This document shows, piece by piece, positions 44,430 through 53,927 of a stretch of DNA of 64,000 nt. Below the pieces are notes generated by a model. The model was given only the letters and a program-made list of their open reading frames with translations. It did not search any database and was not told where the DNA came from. This DNA comes from Bacillota bacterium. Its GTDB lineage: Bacteria > Bacillota > Clostridia > Lachnospirales > Lachnospiraceae. The stretch spans positions 186,001 through 250,000 of the forward strand of contig JAEZTJ010000093.1 of NCBI GenBank assembly GCA_023421505.1, written 5' to 3'. The translations under genes were made by a program, and so were the position numbers. Each line of letters opens with the position of its first letter. Positions within the stretch are counted from its first letter, which is position 1.

Positions 44430-46196
44430 TTAAAACTCTCCGGTTTGAATTCTCCATTGCTTCGCATACAGTTGATTATTATCAATTAATTCCTCATGTG
44501 TCCCTTCTTCAAGGATTTCCCCATCTTCCAGTACAATAATCTTATCCGATTTACGTATAGTGGAAAGCCTGTGTGCAATAACAATCAAAGTTTTTTTCTT
44601 GCAAAGCTTATCAATTGATCTTTGTATTGAGGCTTCTGTCTCATTATCAAGAGCAGAGGTTGCTTCATCCAATACGATAACCGGTGAATTTTTCATAACA
44701 GCTCTTGCAATCGATATTCGCTGTCGCTGGCCTCCGGAAAGGTTTTGACCTTTCTCTCCGATTTTTGTATGATAGCCATCCGGCAGTTTCATAATGAAAT
44801 CATGGATTTCAGCTATTTTTGCTGCATTGATGATATCCTCCTCTCTCTTTGCACAGCTTCCATAGCAGATATTCTCCTTAATGGTATCCGGAAATATAAA
44901 GATATCCTGACTGATATATGCTATCGCTGAACGCAGCTCCTTTAGTTTATAATCTTTTATATTCACATTATCAATAAAAATCTCCCCAGCCGTAACATCA
45001 TAAAAACGCAATAGAAGCTTTACCAACGTACTCTTACCGGAACCGGTGGTTCCTACTATACCAATCGTATCTCCTGCCTTTATATTAAGACTGATATTCT
45101 TAAGTACAGGCTTTGAGGTATTATATTGAAAAGAAATGCTGCGTAACGAAATATTTCCCAAAAGGCCATTGATATGTAAATTGGTTCCTCCATCGCTTAT
45201 CTTTTGCTTCGCAGCAAAAATTTGTGATATTCTCTTTACACATGCTTTTGCCTGCTGATAGGAATCAAATAAATGTCCAGCCGATACCAAGGGCCAGAAT
45301 ATTCTTTCGGACATATACATCAGCGTTGCGAAAACACCTGCATTCATACGATTTGATAATGCCAGGTAACCGCTGGTGACAAGAACAATAATATACCCAA
45401 TTGCAATCAGCATTCTTATAATAGGAATGAAGGCTGCACTGGATTTAATTGCTCTCCGATTATAATTTAAATAATTTTTACTTAACTCTTCTATTCTGTT
45501 ATTTTCAATTTCTTCCGTAGCATAGCTTTTTATCGTTGATATGCCATCAAAATTGTTAAAAAGTTGAGCATTTATGGCTGCCGAGGCCTCTCTGACACTG
45601 GAATATTTGGGTTCAATTATCTTTTGATACCAGTTCGATACTAGTACGATGAAGGGCATTGGTAAAATGATGATCCATACCATACTTTTTATTGTCATGA
45701 AATAAATAATTCCAACAATCAGGAAATTTGTAATCAGCTGAATAATCTGATGAAAGCCCGTATCAAGAAAAACCTGTAATTGGTTGATATCACTATTAAT
45801 TATGTTTGCAACATTACCAATTTTACGGTCTTCATAATACTCCATATCCAAAGTCTGTATATGAGCATAGGTTTCTGTTCTCAGTACATGCTGCAAAACC
45901 TGTGAAATATTCCTCCACATAACATTGGATACAAAATCACTTAAGGATTCTATACCGTATATGAAGATTGTCAGTAAAGAAAGAAAGATAAGCTGTTCCT
46001 TTAAAGTATTAAAACCCAGATTGCCTATAAAGGAATTCTGTCTAGATGTAACTAGATCAACAATCATGCCAATAATAACAGGTGGCCCCAGGTCCGCTAA
46101 TTTGTTAATCACAGAACAGAGTGTTGCAAGTAATATTTTCATCCTAATAAATCTGAGACGTCTCATAAATGACCATAGGGTCTCTTTCTTTTCCAT
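44430..46196 (-). CDS. ABC exporter, fused permease-ATPase
   Basis: 588 aa half-transporter. Six-helix ABC exporter membrane domain (~1-310), then the ATPase: Walker A GIVGTTGSGKSTLVK, Q-loop YISQDIFIF, signature LSGGQRQRISIARA, Walker B VIVLDEATSALD, H-loop VIAHRLSTI. It works as a homo- or heterodimer; only one half is encoded here, so a homodimer is likely. Substrate unknown (drug, peptide or lipid). ATG at 46196 with GGAGG upstream. Divergent from an AraC regulator 150 bp away, the probable controller. Confidence 0.92.
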   Translation of the reverse strand: MEKKETLWSFMRRLRFIRMKILLATLCSVINKLADLGPPVIIGMIVDLVTSRQNSFIGNLGFNTLKEQLIFLSLLTIFIYGIESLSDFVSNVMWRNISQVLQHVLRTETYAHIQTLDMEYYEDRKIGNVANIINSDINQLQVFLDTGFHQIIQLITNFLIVGIIYFMTIKSMVWIIILPMPFIVLVSNWYQKIIEPKYSSVREASAAINAQLFNNFDGISTIKSYATEEIENNRIEELSKNYLNYNRRAIKSSAAFIPIIRMLIAIGYIIVLVTSGYLALSNRMNAGVFATLMYMSERIFWPLVSAGHLFDSYQQAKACVKRISQIFAAKQKISDGGTNLHINGLLGNISLRSISFQYNTSKPVLKNISLNIKAGDTIGIVGTTGSGKSTLVKLLLRFYDVTAGEIFIDNVNIKDYKLKELRSAIAYISQDIFIFPDTIKENICYGSCAKREEDIINAAKIAEIHDFIMKLPDGYHTKIGEKGQNLSGGQRQRISIARAVMKNSPVIVLDEATSALDNETEASIQRSIDKLCKKKTLIVIAHRLSTIRKSDKIIVLEDGEILEEGTHEELIDNNQLYAKQWRIQTGEF

Positions 46197-46345
46197 ATGA
46201 AATAATACCTCCTTTTCGTATATATGCTGCTACTTGTACACTCAACATATGCACAATATTAATATTTACAGCGTGTATTGTAAGTAGTATTATATCTTAT
46301 GGTAGAGATTTTTCATTAACATTGTTGCGGTATGTTAGCACAATA

Positions 46346-47236
46346 TTGATAGGGGGTTTTCATATTTTAGAGAATTTATCAACCTATAAGCAAATCGATA
46401 TTTATACAGATGGTCTTCCTATATTAATTACAAAATGTATTTACAAAGAAACTGGACCTATAATGAATTTTCACTGGCATAACCATATCCAGTTTTATTA
46501 TTTTAAGAGCGGAAAAGGAGAAATTCATCTTCAAAATAAAACAATTCCTGGGTCTGCAAATGATATTATATTGATTAACAATAATGAAATGCATTACTTA
46601 AATAACCTGTGTAATAACCTTCAGATCTTTATCGTCAGAATTGACTTTTCTGCTTTGAGTACCTATGATAACGACGCCTGCCAGATAAAATATATTTCTC
46701 CTATTAATCATAATATGGTTCAATTTGCAAATAAAATTAATGACCCGATTGCTCTTGATTGTATAAAGAATTTGATTGTGGAATATGATCAAAGAAAGGA
46801 AGCCTATGAGCTTGTATTTAATGGCAATGCTTATCTACTGCTGTCAATTTTATACAGAAAATTTTGTTATAAAACCTTAAGCTTAAAGGAATCAACAGAA
46901 AAAACCAGAAGGCTGAAAGAATTTCAAGAAGTATTTGCATTTATTGAAACGCATTATAATGAGCAAATCACACTGGAACAGCTGGCAGAGATGCTTCACA
47001 TCAGCCGGCATCATTTTTGCAGATTATTCAAAAGTCTCACCGGAAGATCTGCTATTGATTATATTAACCGAATCAGAATAGAAAAGGCCTGCCTTCTGCT
47101 AGAGCAAGGCAGGCTTAATGTAACAGAAGTAGCAATCTCCACAGGTTTTGATAGTGTGAATTACTTCAGCCGATTATTCAAATCCTATAAAAACCTGTCG
47201 CCTTCTCAAGTGCTAAAAGGTCCTATATCATCATAG
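46346..47236 (+). CDS. AraC-family regulator
   Basis: About 297 aa from the TTG at 46346. N-terminal cupin ligand domain (MNFHWHNHIQFYYFKSG) and C-terminal double HTH (ITLEQLAEMLHISRHHFCRLFK; LNVTEVAISTGFDSVNYFSRLFK). The start is unclear: no ATG is suitably placed, and the best RBS (AGGGGG, 46351-46356) points to an ATT codon at 46364, which would be a rare initiator. Divergent from the ABC exporter, which it probably regulates. Confidence 0.85.
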   Translation: MIGGFHILENLSTYKQIDIYTDGLPILITKCIYKETGPIMNFHWHNHIQFYYFKSGKGEIHLQNKTIPGSANDIILINNNEMHYLNNLCNNLQIFIVRIDFSALSTYDNDACQIKYISPINHNMVQFANKINDPIALDCIKNLIVEYDQRKEAYELVFNGNAYLLLSILYRKFCYKTLSLKESTEKTRRLKEFQEVFAFIETHYNEQITLEQLAEMLHISRHHFCRLFKSLTGRSAIDYINRIRIEKACLLLEQGRLNVTEVAISTGFDSVNYFSRLFKSYKNLSPSQVLKGPISS

Positions 47237-47260
47237 GTTATCATAGAAGTTCATTCGCTG

Positions 47261-48526
47261 TTATGAATGAATATTCTTAAGGCTCTGATGAATATCATTA
47301 AGAATGTCCTCGATGTTCTCAAGACCAACAGAAAAACGAATCATTCCAGGGTCGATTCCTGCTGCCAGAAGCTGTTCCTCGGTCAGCTGACGGTGAGTCT
47401 CGCTGGCTGGATGGAGCACGCAGGTTCTAATATCTGCAACATGGACCTCATTCGAGGCAAGCTTTAAACCATCCATAAATTTGACTGCATTTGCCTTACC
47501 ACCTTTGATGATGATAGTTACCACGCCACTTGCCCCAATTAGATATTTGTGGGCTTTCTCATACTGAGAATCCTGCTCCAGATAAGGATAATATACCGTT
47601 TCTATCTTACCTGAGGCAGCAAAGTACTTTGCGACTGTCAAAGCATTATCGCAGTACTGCTTCATTCTGATTGCCAGGGTTTCAAGTCCGAGATTTAGAT
47701 AAAACGCAGAGGTAGCCGCAGGATATGCTCCAATATCCCGCATCAGCTGCATCCTGGCCTTTACAATATAGGCAAGCTTACCAAAATCACGGGTATATAT
47801 CACTCCATGATAGGATTCATCCGGCTCTGTAAATTCCGGAAAGTTACCACTTGTCCAGTCGAATCGGCCGCTGTCCACGATAACTCCGCCACCAACGATT
47901 GCATGCCCATCCATATATTTGGTAGTAGAATGGATGACAATATCTGCCCCATACTCGATGGGTTTGCAAAGGATCGGTGTCGCGAAGGTATTGTCGATAA
48001 TGAACGGAACTCCTTTTTGATGGGCAATTACTGCCAGCCGCTCAATATCGCAGACCTTAAGTGCAGGATTAGCTATCGTTTCACTGAAGAAGGCTCTGGT
48101 ATTCTTCTTAAAGGCCTTAAGGATATTATCATCCGTGTCATCACCATCTACAAAGATACACTCTATTCCAAGCTTTTTTAAAGTAACCGCAAATAAGTTG
48201 ATGCTGCCTCCATAGATCGTAGTTGTACTGATGAAGCTGTCTCCTGAATTACATAGATTTAATATCGCTAGGAATGTCGCTGCCTGACCTGAGGTAGTAC
48301 ATAAAGCACCCACCCCTCCTTCAAGAGCAGCAATCTTCTTCTCCACGGCATCCACGGTTGGATTCGCAAACCTCGAATACATAAATTCGGTCGGCATATC
48401 AAATAATCTGCCCAGATGCTCTGTAGAATCAAAGCGGTAGGTCGTACTCTGTACAATCGGTATTACACTTGGTGCACCATTCTCCGGTTGATAGCCGGAA
48501 TGCAGACATTTTGTTTCGTCTCTCAT
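47261..48526 (-). CDS. O-acetylhomoserine sulfhydrylase / Cys-Met PLP enzyme
   Basis: 421 aa of the Cys/Met metabolism PLP family. ETKCLHSGYQPENGAPS, VIPIVQSTTYRFDSTEHL, MYSRFANPTVDAVEKKIAALEGG, and the PLP lysine in VIHSTTKYMDGH. The length and TKCLHSGY start fit O-acetylhomoserine aminocarboxypropyltransferase (homocysteine from O-acetylhomoserine and sulfide); methionine gamma-lyase is the alternative. ATG at 48526 (MRDETKC) is chosen because AGGGGGA precedes it; a longer frame upstream covers a structured leader. Downstream of a LysR gene in the same direction but separated by a terminator. Confidence 0.87.
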   Translation of the reverse strand: MRDETKCLHSGYQPENGAPSVIPIVQSTTYRFDSTEHLGRLFDMPTEFMYSRFANPTVDAVEKKIAALEGGVGALCTTSGQAATFLAILNLCNSGDSFISTTTIYGGSINLFAVTLKKLGIECIFVDGDDTDDNILKAFKKNTRAFFSETIANPALKVCDIERLAVIAHQKGVPFIIDNTFATPILCKPIEYGADIVIHSTTKYMDGHAIVGGGVIVDSGRFDWTSGNFPEFTEPDESYHGVIYTRDFGKLAYIVKARMQLMRDIGAYPAATSAFYLNLGLETLAIRMKQYCDNALTVAKYFAASGKIETVYYPYLEQDSQYEKAHKYLIGASGVVTIIIKGGKANAVKFMDGLKLASNEVHVADIRTCVLHPASETHRQLTEEQLLAAGIDPGMIRFSVGLENIEDILNDIHQSLKNIHS

Positions 48527-48557
48527 GATATAAAATCCCCCTATTAATATAGATATC

Positions 48558-48598
48558 GGAAGCTGGCAGGCTCTCTGATCAGTCAGCCTTGTACTTCC
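48558..48598 (-). promoter_or_regulatory. Structured leader upstream of the sulfhydrylase gene
   Basis: GGAAG/CTTCC encloses AGGCT/AGCCT, whose loop contains the palindrome CTGATCAG. It lies 32-72 nt before the ATG. It does not match the SAM-I (S-box) core or a T-box. Possible regulatory leader or operator. Confidence 0.35.
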
Positions 48599-48686
48599 TG
48601 CATTAGGTATCAAGGTATGTAAATACAGGCCAAACCTCAATTCTTTTATATCATCCATTTTATATTATAGCTAATATCAAAATATA

Positions 48687-48721
48687 ATAGCGTGTAATAG
48701 TTTAATCCTATTACACGCTAT
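48687..48721 (-). terminator. Terminator of the LysR gene
   Basis: ATAGCGTGTAATAG pairs perfectly with CTATTACACGCTAT around a 7-nt loop, followed by TATATTTT on the minus strand. 77 bp after the lysR stop. Confidence 0.8.
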
Positions 48722-48797
48722 CTTTATATTGCTTTCTTCTCGATTTATCCTGTTTCTTGGGACACAAGCACACGCTTTTTGATATAAATTATACGTT

Positions 48798-49709
48798 TCA
48801 GTAATTCACACGATCCATATATTTTATCATTTCATTAATATATACTTTTCCTATTTCGCTCATGATAGAATTCTTCCGTGTGATATAGCCAATTTTCATA
48901 ATTTCTGCAGTCTTTAGCGGAAGTGCTATAAAATCCTGCCCGTTAAGCTCCTCGCAGATGATGCCGGAACAGAGTGTAAAACCGTTTAAGCCCACCATCA
49001 GGTTCAAAATTGTTGCCCGGTCATTTACCCTGATTAACCGTTTATACTGGTAGTCACTAAGAAGCTCCTCAGCAAAATAAAACGAATTGTTGTTCCCCTG
49101 ATCAAAAGCTAGACACGGATAAGGCTCAAGCTCCTCCATGGAAAGACTTTCCCGTTTAGCAAGAGGATTTCCCTTCCAAAGATAGACATAGGCATTGCAC
49201 TGTAATAACTCGGTAAATTCCAAGTTGTTCTCCAGCAGCAACTTATTCAATACCTTTTCATTAAAATCATTCAGATAGATTATCCCTATTTCGCTTTTTG
49301 AAAATTTAATATCTTCAATCACCTCGTAGGTCTTAGTTTCCTTCATTGTGAATTCATATTCATCCATACCAAACTGTCTGACTGTTTCTACAAAAGCCTT
49401 AATCGCAAAGGAATAATGCTGGGACGAAACACTGAATCTTTTCTTTCTCTTCTCTGTTCTTAAATATTTATCCTCCACCAGAGAGAACTGCTCCGATACC
49501 TGACGGATATAACCAAAGAATTCTTTGCCTTCCGGAGTAACTTCAACCCCTTTTCTACTCCTTATAAAGATGGAGAAACCAACCTCCTCCTCCAGTTCCC
49601 TGATTGCTACAGACAGACTGGGCTGGGCAATAAAAAGCTGCTTTGCTGCTTCATTCATAGAACCGGTATCTGCTACTGCAATTGCGTATCTGATTTGTTG
49701 TAAGGTCAT
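48798..49709 (-). CDS. LysR-family regulator
   Basis: 303 aa. N-terminal HTH (LQQIRYAIAVADTGSMNEAAK, QLFIAQPSLSVAIRELEEEVG), linker helix, and a periplasmic-binding-like effector domain. It resembles the CysB/MetR-type regulators next to sulfur amino-acid genes, and the gene just downstream is such an enzyme. ATG at 49709 with GGAGGTG upstream. Effector unknown. Confidence 0.92.
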   Translation of the reverse strand: MTLQQIRYAIAVADTGSMNEAAKQLFIAQPSLSVAIRELEEEVGFSIFIRSRKGVEVTPEGKEFFGYIRQVSEQFSLVEDKYLRTEKRKKRFSVSSQHYSFAIKAFVETVRQFGMDEYEFTMKETKTYEVIEDIKFSKSEIGIIYLNDFNEKVLNKLLLENNLEFTELLQCNAYVYLWKGNPLAKRESLSMEELEPYPCLAFDQGNNNSFYFAEELLSDYQYKRLIRVNDRATILNLMVGLNGFTLCSGIICEELNGQDFIALPLKTAEIMKIGYITRKNSIMSEIGKVYINEMIKYMDRVNY

Positions 49710-49801
49710 TATCAACCACCTCCTAATATACCTGACATTAGGTAAACAAAACTATATCATACTAACAGTGAATGAGTATCATACTAGCATAACATGCCTT
49801 A

Positions 49802-49862
49802 CCCTATGAATTAGTTTATGCCGAGGATAACGCAGGCATAAACTTCCAAGTGTGAATTATGC
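49802..49862 (-). repeat. Covarying hairpin repeat, copy 2
   Basis: 61 bp, reverse orientation relative to copy 1 (14985-15047). Stem AGTTTATGC / GCATAAACTT; both flanks are conserved (CCCTATGAATT; CCAAGTGTGAATTATGC). Relative to copy 1 one stem pair changed from G-C to A-T on both arms. It lies downstream of the MATE gene 3' end, the same relative orientation as copy 1 to its gene. Confidence 0.7.
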
Positions 49863-49879
49863 TTTTTAATAATTCACAC
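49850..49879 (-). terminator. Hairpin after the MATE gene
   Basis: GTGTGAATTAT pairs perfectly with ATAATTCACAC around an 8-nt loop, 33 bp after the MATE stop and overlapping the end of the hairpin repeat. No clear T-run after it on the minus strand. Confidence 0.5.
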
Positions 49880-49911
49880 TATACCCACCATAATATACCT
49901 TTCCGCTTCTG

Positions 49912-51315
49912 TCAAGCCTCACTCTTTATCGGTCTTTCCTGCTTTTTATGACCTCTATTTTTCCTAATTACCAATATATTACCTTTGTAAAATCTTATCG
50001 TATTTAAAGTTGCTCTTAAAAACTCATCCATAAAAAGAGTCAGATAGATTGCAAATGCTCCTACTTTAAATACATGGATCAGGCCATAGGAGAAAGCTAC
50101 AACAAAAATCGAACCTATTAGCTGTGTATACAGCATCCATTTTACATCACCTCTTGCCCGAATACCACTGCCTACAACAACATTCAAAGTTTTCGGGAAC
50201 ATAGTAACCGCTCTGGCAATCAGGTAAAATACCGACATTTCGATCAGCTCTTTATCATTCGTAAATATTGCTAATATCGGTTTTGGTATAATCGCAAATA
50301 TAATACAGAAAATAGTAACAAAGACAAAAGAGTATCGGATAGAAGAATTCATAATATTATTAGTAGCCTTTACATTCCCTGCTCCGATACAATTGCCTAC
50401 TAAGGTCAATGTAGCTTTGGCAATCCCATTAAAAATCTTGTAAACAAATAATTCAATTGCAAAAGTTACAGTAAATATCGCAACTACAGTCACACCTTGC
50501 TTATTCAGCAGACTGATTAATATTAAATTACTGATATTCCAAAGCGTAAATTCTATACAGGTCGGAAGTCCTAATCGGATGATTTCTTTGTACAGACTCC
50601 ATCTAAAACGGAGAATTTCCTTAAGCTTTAGGTTCGCTGAAAGCTCCTTAGAGACTATAAAATATGTAAGAAGTAATATCGTACCTACGACATTAGATAT
50701 CGTTGTAGCCCAAGCAGCTCCTTTGATATACATTGCCGGTAAACCAAATTTACCAAAGATTAAAATCCAATCCAGTAGAATGTTTAAGCCTATTTTTATT
50801 AAACCGACATACATAATTTGCTTTGTTTTCCCCATTCCCTGGAGGGTCTCCTGGAGCGATATATCGATACCGAATAATAAAAAGAAGTACGATAATATAC
50901 GAACATAATCATTACAATGATGAACCAATGTATCATCAACATTCATTAGCGAAAATATCGTATCCGGAAACAGAAACCACAAGGCAAAAAGCAGCAAGGA
51001 AAATATCATATTAAATGCAATCGAAGCATTCACACTCTCATGGATTTCTTTTAATTTGGAGGCTCCAAATTTATGAGCTACAACAATTGTCAATCCGGTA
51101 CAGATTGCCATCAGGGCATCGGTTGAAGTAAAAAACGGAAATTGAGCAACTCCGACAGCGGATAGATAATTTGTATCAAGCTTACCAAGAAATGATTTAT
51201 TCACTACTGCTTGTAGCTGAAAAACCAAACCTTGAATAATAATAGGTAAGGCCAGCCTCATAATCATAATAAAATATCCTGTACTTCGGGATTGGTTTTT
51301 CTTAACGTATTGCAT
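49912..51315 (-). CDS. MATE-family efflux transporter
   Basis: 467 aa, twelve predicted helices. MatE repeat features: IMRLALPIIIQGLVFQLQAVVN, LDTNYLSAVGVAQFPF, IKGAAWATTISNVVG, IGLGLPTC-like RLGLPTCIEFTLW. Cation-coupled drug or metabolite export. ATG at 51315 is chosen because GGGAGG is 8 nt upstream. Divergent from an AraC gene at 51514. Confidence 0.92.
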   Translation of the reverse strand: MQYVKKNQSRSTGYFIMIMRLALPIIIQGLVFQLQAVVNKSFLGKLDTNYLSAVGVAQFPFFTSTDALMAICTGLTIVVAHKFGASKLKEIHESVNASIAFNMIFSLLLFALWFLFPDTIFSLMNVDDTLVHHCNDYVRILSYFFLLFGIDISLQETLQGMGKTKQIMYVGLIKIGLNILLDWILIFGKFGLPAMYIKGAAWATTISNVVGTILLLTYFIVSKELSANLKLKEILRFRWSLYKEIIRLGLPTCIEFTLWNISNLILISLLNKQGVTVVAIFTVTFAIELFVYKIFNGIAKATLTLVGNCIGAGNVKATNNIMNSSIRYSFVFVTIFCIIFAIIPKPILAIFTNDKELIEMSVFYLIARAVTMFPKTLNVVVGSGIRARGDVKWMLYTQLIGSIFVVAFSYGLIHVFKVGAFAIYLTLFMDEFLRATLNTIRFYKGNILVIRKNRGHKKQERPIKSEA

Positions 51316-51513
51316 TATTCTTTCCTCCCTATAGAGCATAATTTAGATTGTTCAATTCTAATATAGAGAGTTATCAATCACAATTAAAAATCTTATTTTA
51401 AATATCAATATATTATGATAAAATATTACATAACTTTCCTGGAAGTAATTTAGCAGAGCCTATAATTCATTAAATTATATACGTTTAGTAAGTCTTAGTT
51501 TTTGGGAGGTATA

Positions 51514-52422
51514 ATGGTGATCGATTTAATATACGAAAATCTTACGGTATCCAGAATAAATCCGGTAGTACTTTTTTGTCACAGCTTTAACGGGAGCATA
51601 AAATACGCGAAAGGCGAGTCGCTTCCCGGAAGACGTGTAAGAGATTATGAATTAGAGTTTTTCACCAGCAGTGAAGGCAGTATGTACATAGACGATGAAG
51701 TAATTCCTATTCAAAAAGGAGATATCGTTTTTCGCAGGCCCGGTCAATATACACAGGGTATCATGCCTTACTCCTGCTATTTTATAGCCCTGGATATGGC
51801 CAATACCCTCTCTTCTAGTATTGATTGGTACAGAAGTAATCTATGGGAGCGAGACGAAGTAAAATTTCAGACTTATTATACAAATAATATATTAGATAAT
51901 ATTCCGACTATTTTTCATGTTCAGAATGAAGATAAATATTATTCTTTATTTGATATGGTTTTTAAAGAATATTTAAATCCGACCCTGGGAAGCGAAATAC
52001 TTATGAAGTCTTCTGTTCTTAACATACTGTATCATCTTTATCAGGATTCTTGTAACCCGGCTATCACGATGCTTCAATCACCTTATGGAAAGGTAATTAA
52101 GAAAACATTGGACTATATTCACGAGAACTTAAATCAAAAGCTGCTATTAAAGCAGCTTTCAGTTATCGCAGAGTTAAGTCCTAATTATTTCCACAGAATA
52201 TTCACAGAGACCATGCAAATAACACCGAATGACTATATCACTTCAGCCAGACTAAACAAAGCCAAGGATTTACTGTTAAGAACCGATCTGCAGATCTACA
52301 ATATCGCTGATCAGTGTGGTTATGATAATGTTTCCTACTTTAGTTTTCTGTTTAAAAAGTCCTTTCATGTAACGCCGGTTGAATATAGAAGCCGACATAA
52401 TTATGTCAATATGTCTTATTAG
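51514..52422 (+). CDS. AraC-family regulator
   Basis: 302 aa. N-terminal cupin-like sensor (LPGRRVRDYELEFFTSSEGS, IQKGDIVFRRPGQYTQG) and C-terminal AraC HTH pair (LLLKQLSVIAELSPNYFHRIF; LQIYNIADQCGYDNVSYFSFLFK). ATG at 51514 with GGGAGGT upstream. Divergent from the MATE gene and convergent with an MFS gene; either may be its target. Confidence 0.92.
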   Translation: MVIDLIYENLTVSRINPVVLFCHSFNGSIKYAKGESLPGRRVRDYELEFFTSSEGSMYIDDEVIPIQKGDIVFRRPGQYTQGIMPYSCYFIALDMANTLSSSIDWYRSNLWERDEVKFQTYYTNNILDNIPTIFHVQNEDKYYSLFDMVFKEYLNPTLGSEILMKSSVLNILYHLYQDSCNPAITMLQSPYGKVIKKTLDYIHENLNQKLLLKQLSVIAELSPNYFHRIFTETMQITPNDYITSARLNKAKDLLLRTDLQIYNIADQCGYDNVSYFSFLFKKSFHVTPVEYRSRHNYVNMSY

Positions 52423-52431
52423 GTACGTTTG

Positions 52432-53784
52432 TCAATATTCCTCCTTACGCAGCACCCACCAACGCAATGTCCATAAACCGGTCGCTGTTAATCTTGCCGC
52501 AAAAATAATCCAAAAAGTAGCCTGTAAAGCTTTTAAATCAGCTCCAAGCTGTGTGTAAATCGTCACTCCGATTAAAGGCATGAACGCATTGGAAAGTGTA
52601 ATCAGCACTGTGTAGATAGAAATATTCAATGTCTTGTTTTTTTCCGGTAGTATCTGGAGCAGACATTGCAGAATATTAAGCGTTATAACAGCCATAGTCA
52701 TACTCGCAAAAGTATGCATAATCACGAGAATAATTCTTCCTTGCATAAGCGGAGCACTGGTAGCCGTTATCATACCGATAGGAAATACGGAAAGTCCCAG
52801 AGCGCCAAAAATAATTCCAAATCTTACTCCTTGTTTTACATTAAGGTGGCTCCAGAAGCCTATTGTAAGGAACTGTGCTACTGCATTGCCTATGCTGATA
52901 TAGCTAAGCCATGCCTCATTCATTTTTAAATATTTTACCTGACCTACAAAATATAACGTCCAATCCATCTGCCAGGACATATAGAAAAACAGTGCTACAC
53001 TTACGAAGCCGAGAAACTTTTTATTATGTATTAATTCCAGGAAGGCAGAACCCAGCATCTTAATAGCTATCCCTGATACAGCATGCTCCTGACTGCTTTT
53101 TATCTGTTTTAGTACAAATATCTGTAGTAATAGTAAAACCGCACCAATCCAAAAATAAGCCTGATGGATATGAATTTTCGCTCCTAACGAACCCGCGGAG
53201 GACAGTACGGCGCCGCTGGTAAAGGGTACAATAATTCCTATAAAAAAGGTCAAGGAAGTACGATATGTTAAAATGCTGTTTCTTGCTTCAATATTAACTA
53301 TATCGGAAAAATAAGCCTGCCAGGATACATTGTAAATCGTCATTGGACCTGTGGAAATCGCAATTAGTACCAGGAATAATATCAATCTATAGGAACCAAA
53401 AAACGGTACAAACCCTATTAATACATATAACATTGTTATTAAGGATAACGATGCTATTACCATACTCCGTTTATTTTTCATTCGATCAGTGAGTATTCCT
53501 CCAGGTATTAACACCAGCATACCGATTAGCTGCGGTAAGGTAGTAACCAGGCTAAGTTCATAATCACTTGCACCTAACCTTGTAGCATATAAATTATTAT
53601 TATTCGCCACCAAATTATTCACAAGAGTGATCAAAATCCCCTCCAAGGTAAAAAGTAAGGGGATTCGGTTTCGGGAAGAGGTAATGATATGTATTAATAA
53701 ATGCATTCTATTATACTTTCTGGTATTCTTAAAGTTTTTCATATTCTGTATTCTGCACACTTTCCATTCTGTTTTTCTATTCAT
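52432..53784 (-). CDS. Major facilitator superfamily transporter
   Basis: Up to 450 aa, about twelve helices, with the MFS loop-2 motif (PGGILTDRMKNKRSM). The first helix begins near residue 48. The start is uncertain: ATG at 53784 has no RBS; ATGs at 53742 and 53706 (MHLLIHIITS) are alternatives, also with weak RBS. Substrate unknown. The upstream region carries a four-unit ~19-bp tandem repeat. Confidence 0.82.
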   Translation of the reverse strand: MNRKTEWKVCRIQNMKNFKNTRKYNRMHLLIHIITSSRNRIPLLFTLEGILITLVNNLVANNNNLYATRLGASDYELSLVTTLPQLIGMLVLIPGGILTDRMKNKRSMVIASLSLITMLYVLIGFVPFFGSYRLILFLVLIAISTGPMTIYNVSWQAYFSDIVNIEARNSILTYRTSLTFFIGIIVPFTSGAVLSSAGSLGAKIHIHQAYFWIGAVLLLLQIFVLKQIKSSQEHAVSGIAIKMLGSAFLELIHNKKFLGFVSVALFFYMSWQMDWTLYFVGQVKYLKMNEAWLSYISIGNAVAQFLTIGFWSHLNVKQGVRFGIIFGALGLSVFPIGMITATSAPLMQGRIILVIMHTFASMTMAVITLNILQCLLQILPEKNKTLNISIYTVLITLSNAFMPLIGVTIYTQLGADLKALQATFWIIFAARLTATGLWTLRWWVLRKEEY

Positions 53785-53850
53785 CCGGTAAATGTAAATT
53801 CGGCTCGAATATATTATATGATAAGTAAACTAATTTTCAATCATTATTTT

Positions 53851-53927
53851 CGAAAATACTTAATCTTTTCGATAATGCTTAATTTTTTTCGATAATACTT
53901 GATTTATTCGATAATGCATAATTTTTT
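53851..53927. repeat. Four tandem ~19-bp units
   Basis: CGAAAATACTTAATCTTTT, CGATAATGCTTAATTTTTT, CGATAATACTTGATTTATT and CGATAATGCATAATTTTTT in direct succession (53851, 53870, 53890, 53909; one extra T after unit 2). They lie 67-143 bp upstream of the MFS start. The period is close to two helical turns, as for cooperative binding sites. Confidence 0.6.

Noticed and set aside
48527..48658. N-terminal extension of the sulfhydrylase
   Set aside because: The extra 44 residues have no family counterpart, and AGGGGGA supports the ATG at 48526.
48527..48686. SAM-I riboswitch
   Set aside because: The expected conserved core of the S-box aptamer and its 3' kink-turn segment are not present.
53851..53927. 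CRISPR array
   Set aside because: The units are direct tandem repeats without spacers, and no cas genes are present.
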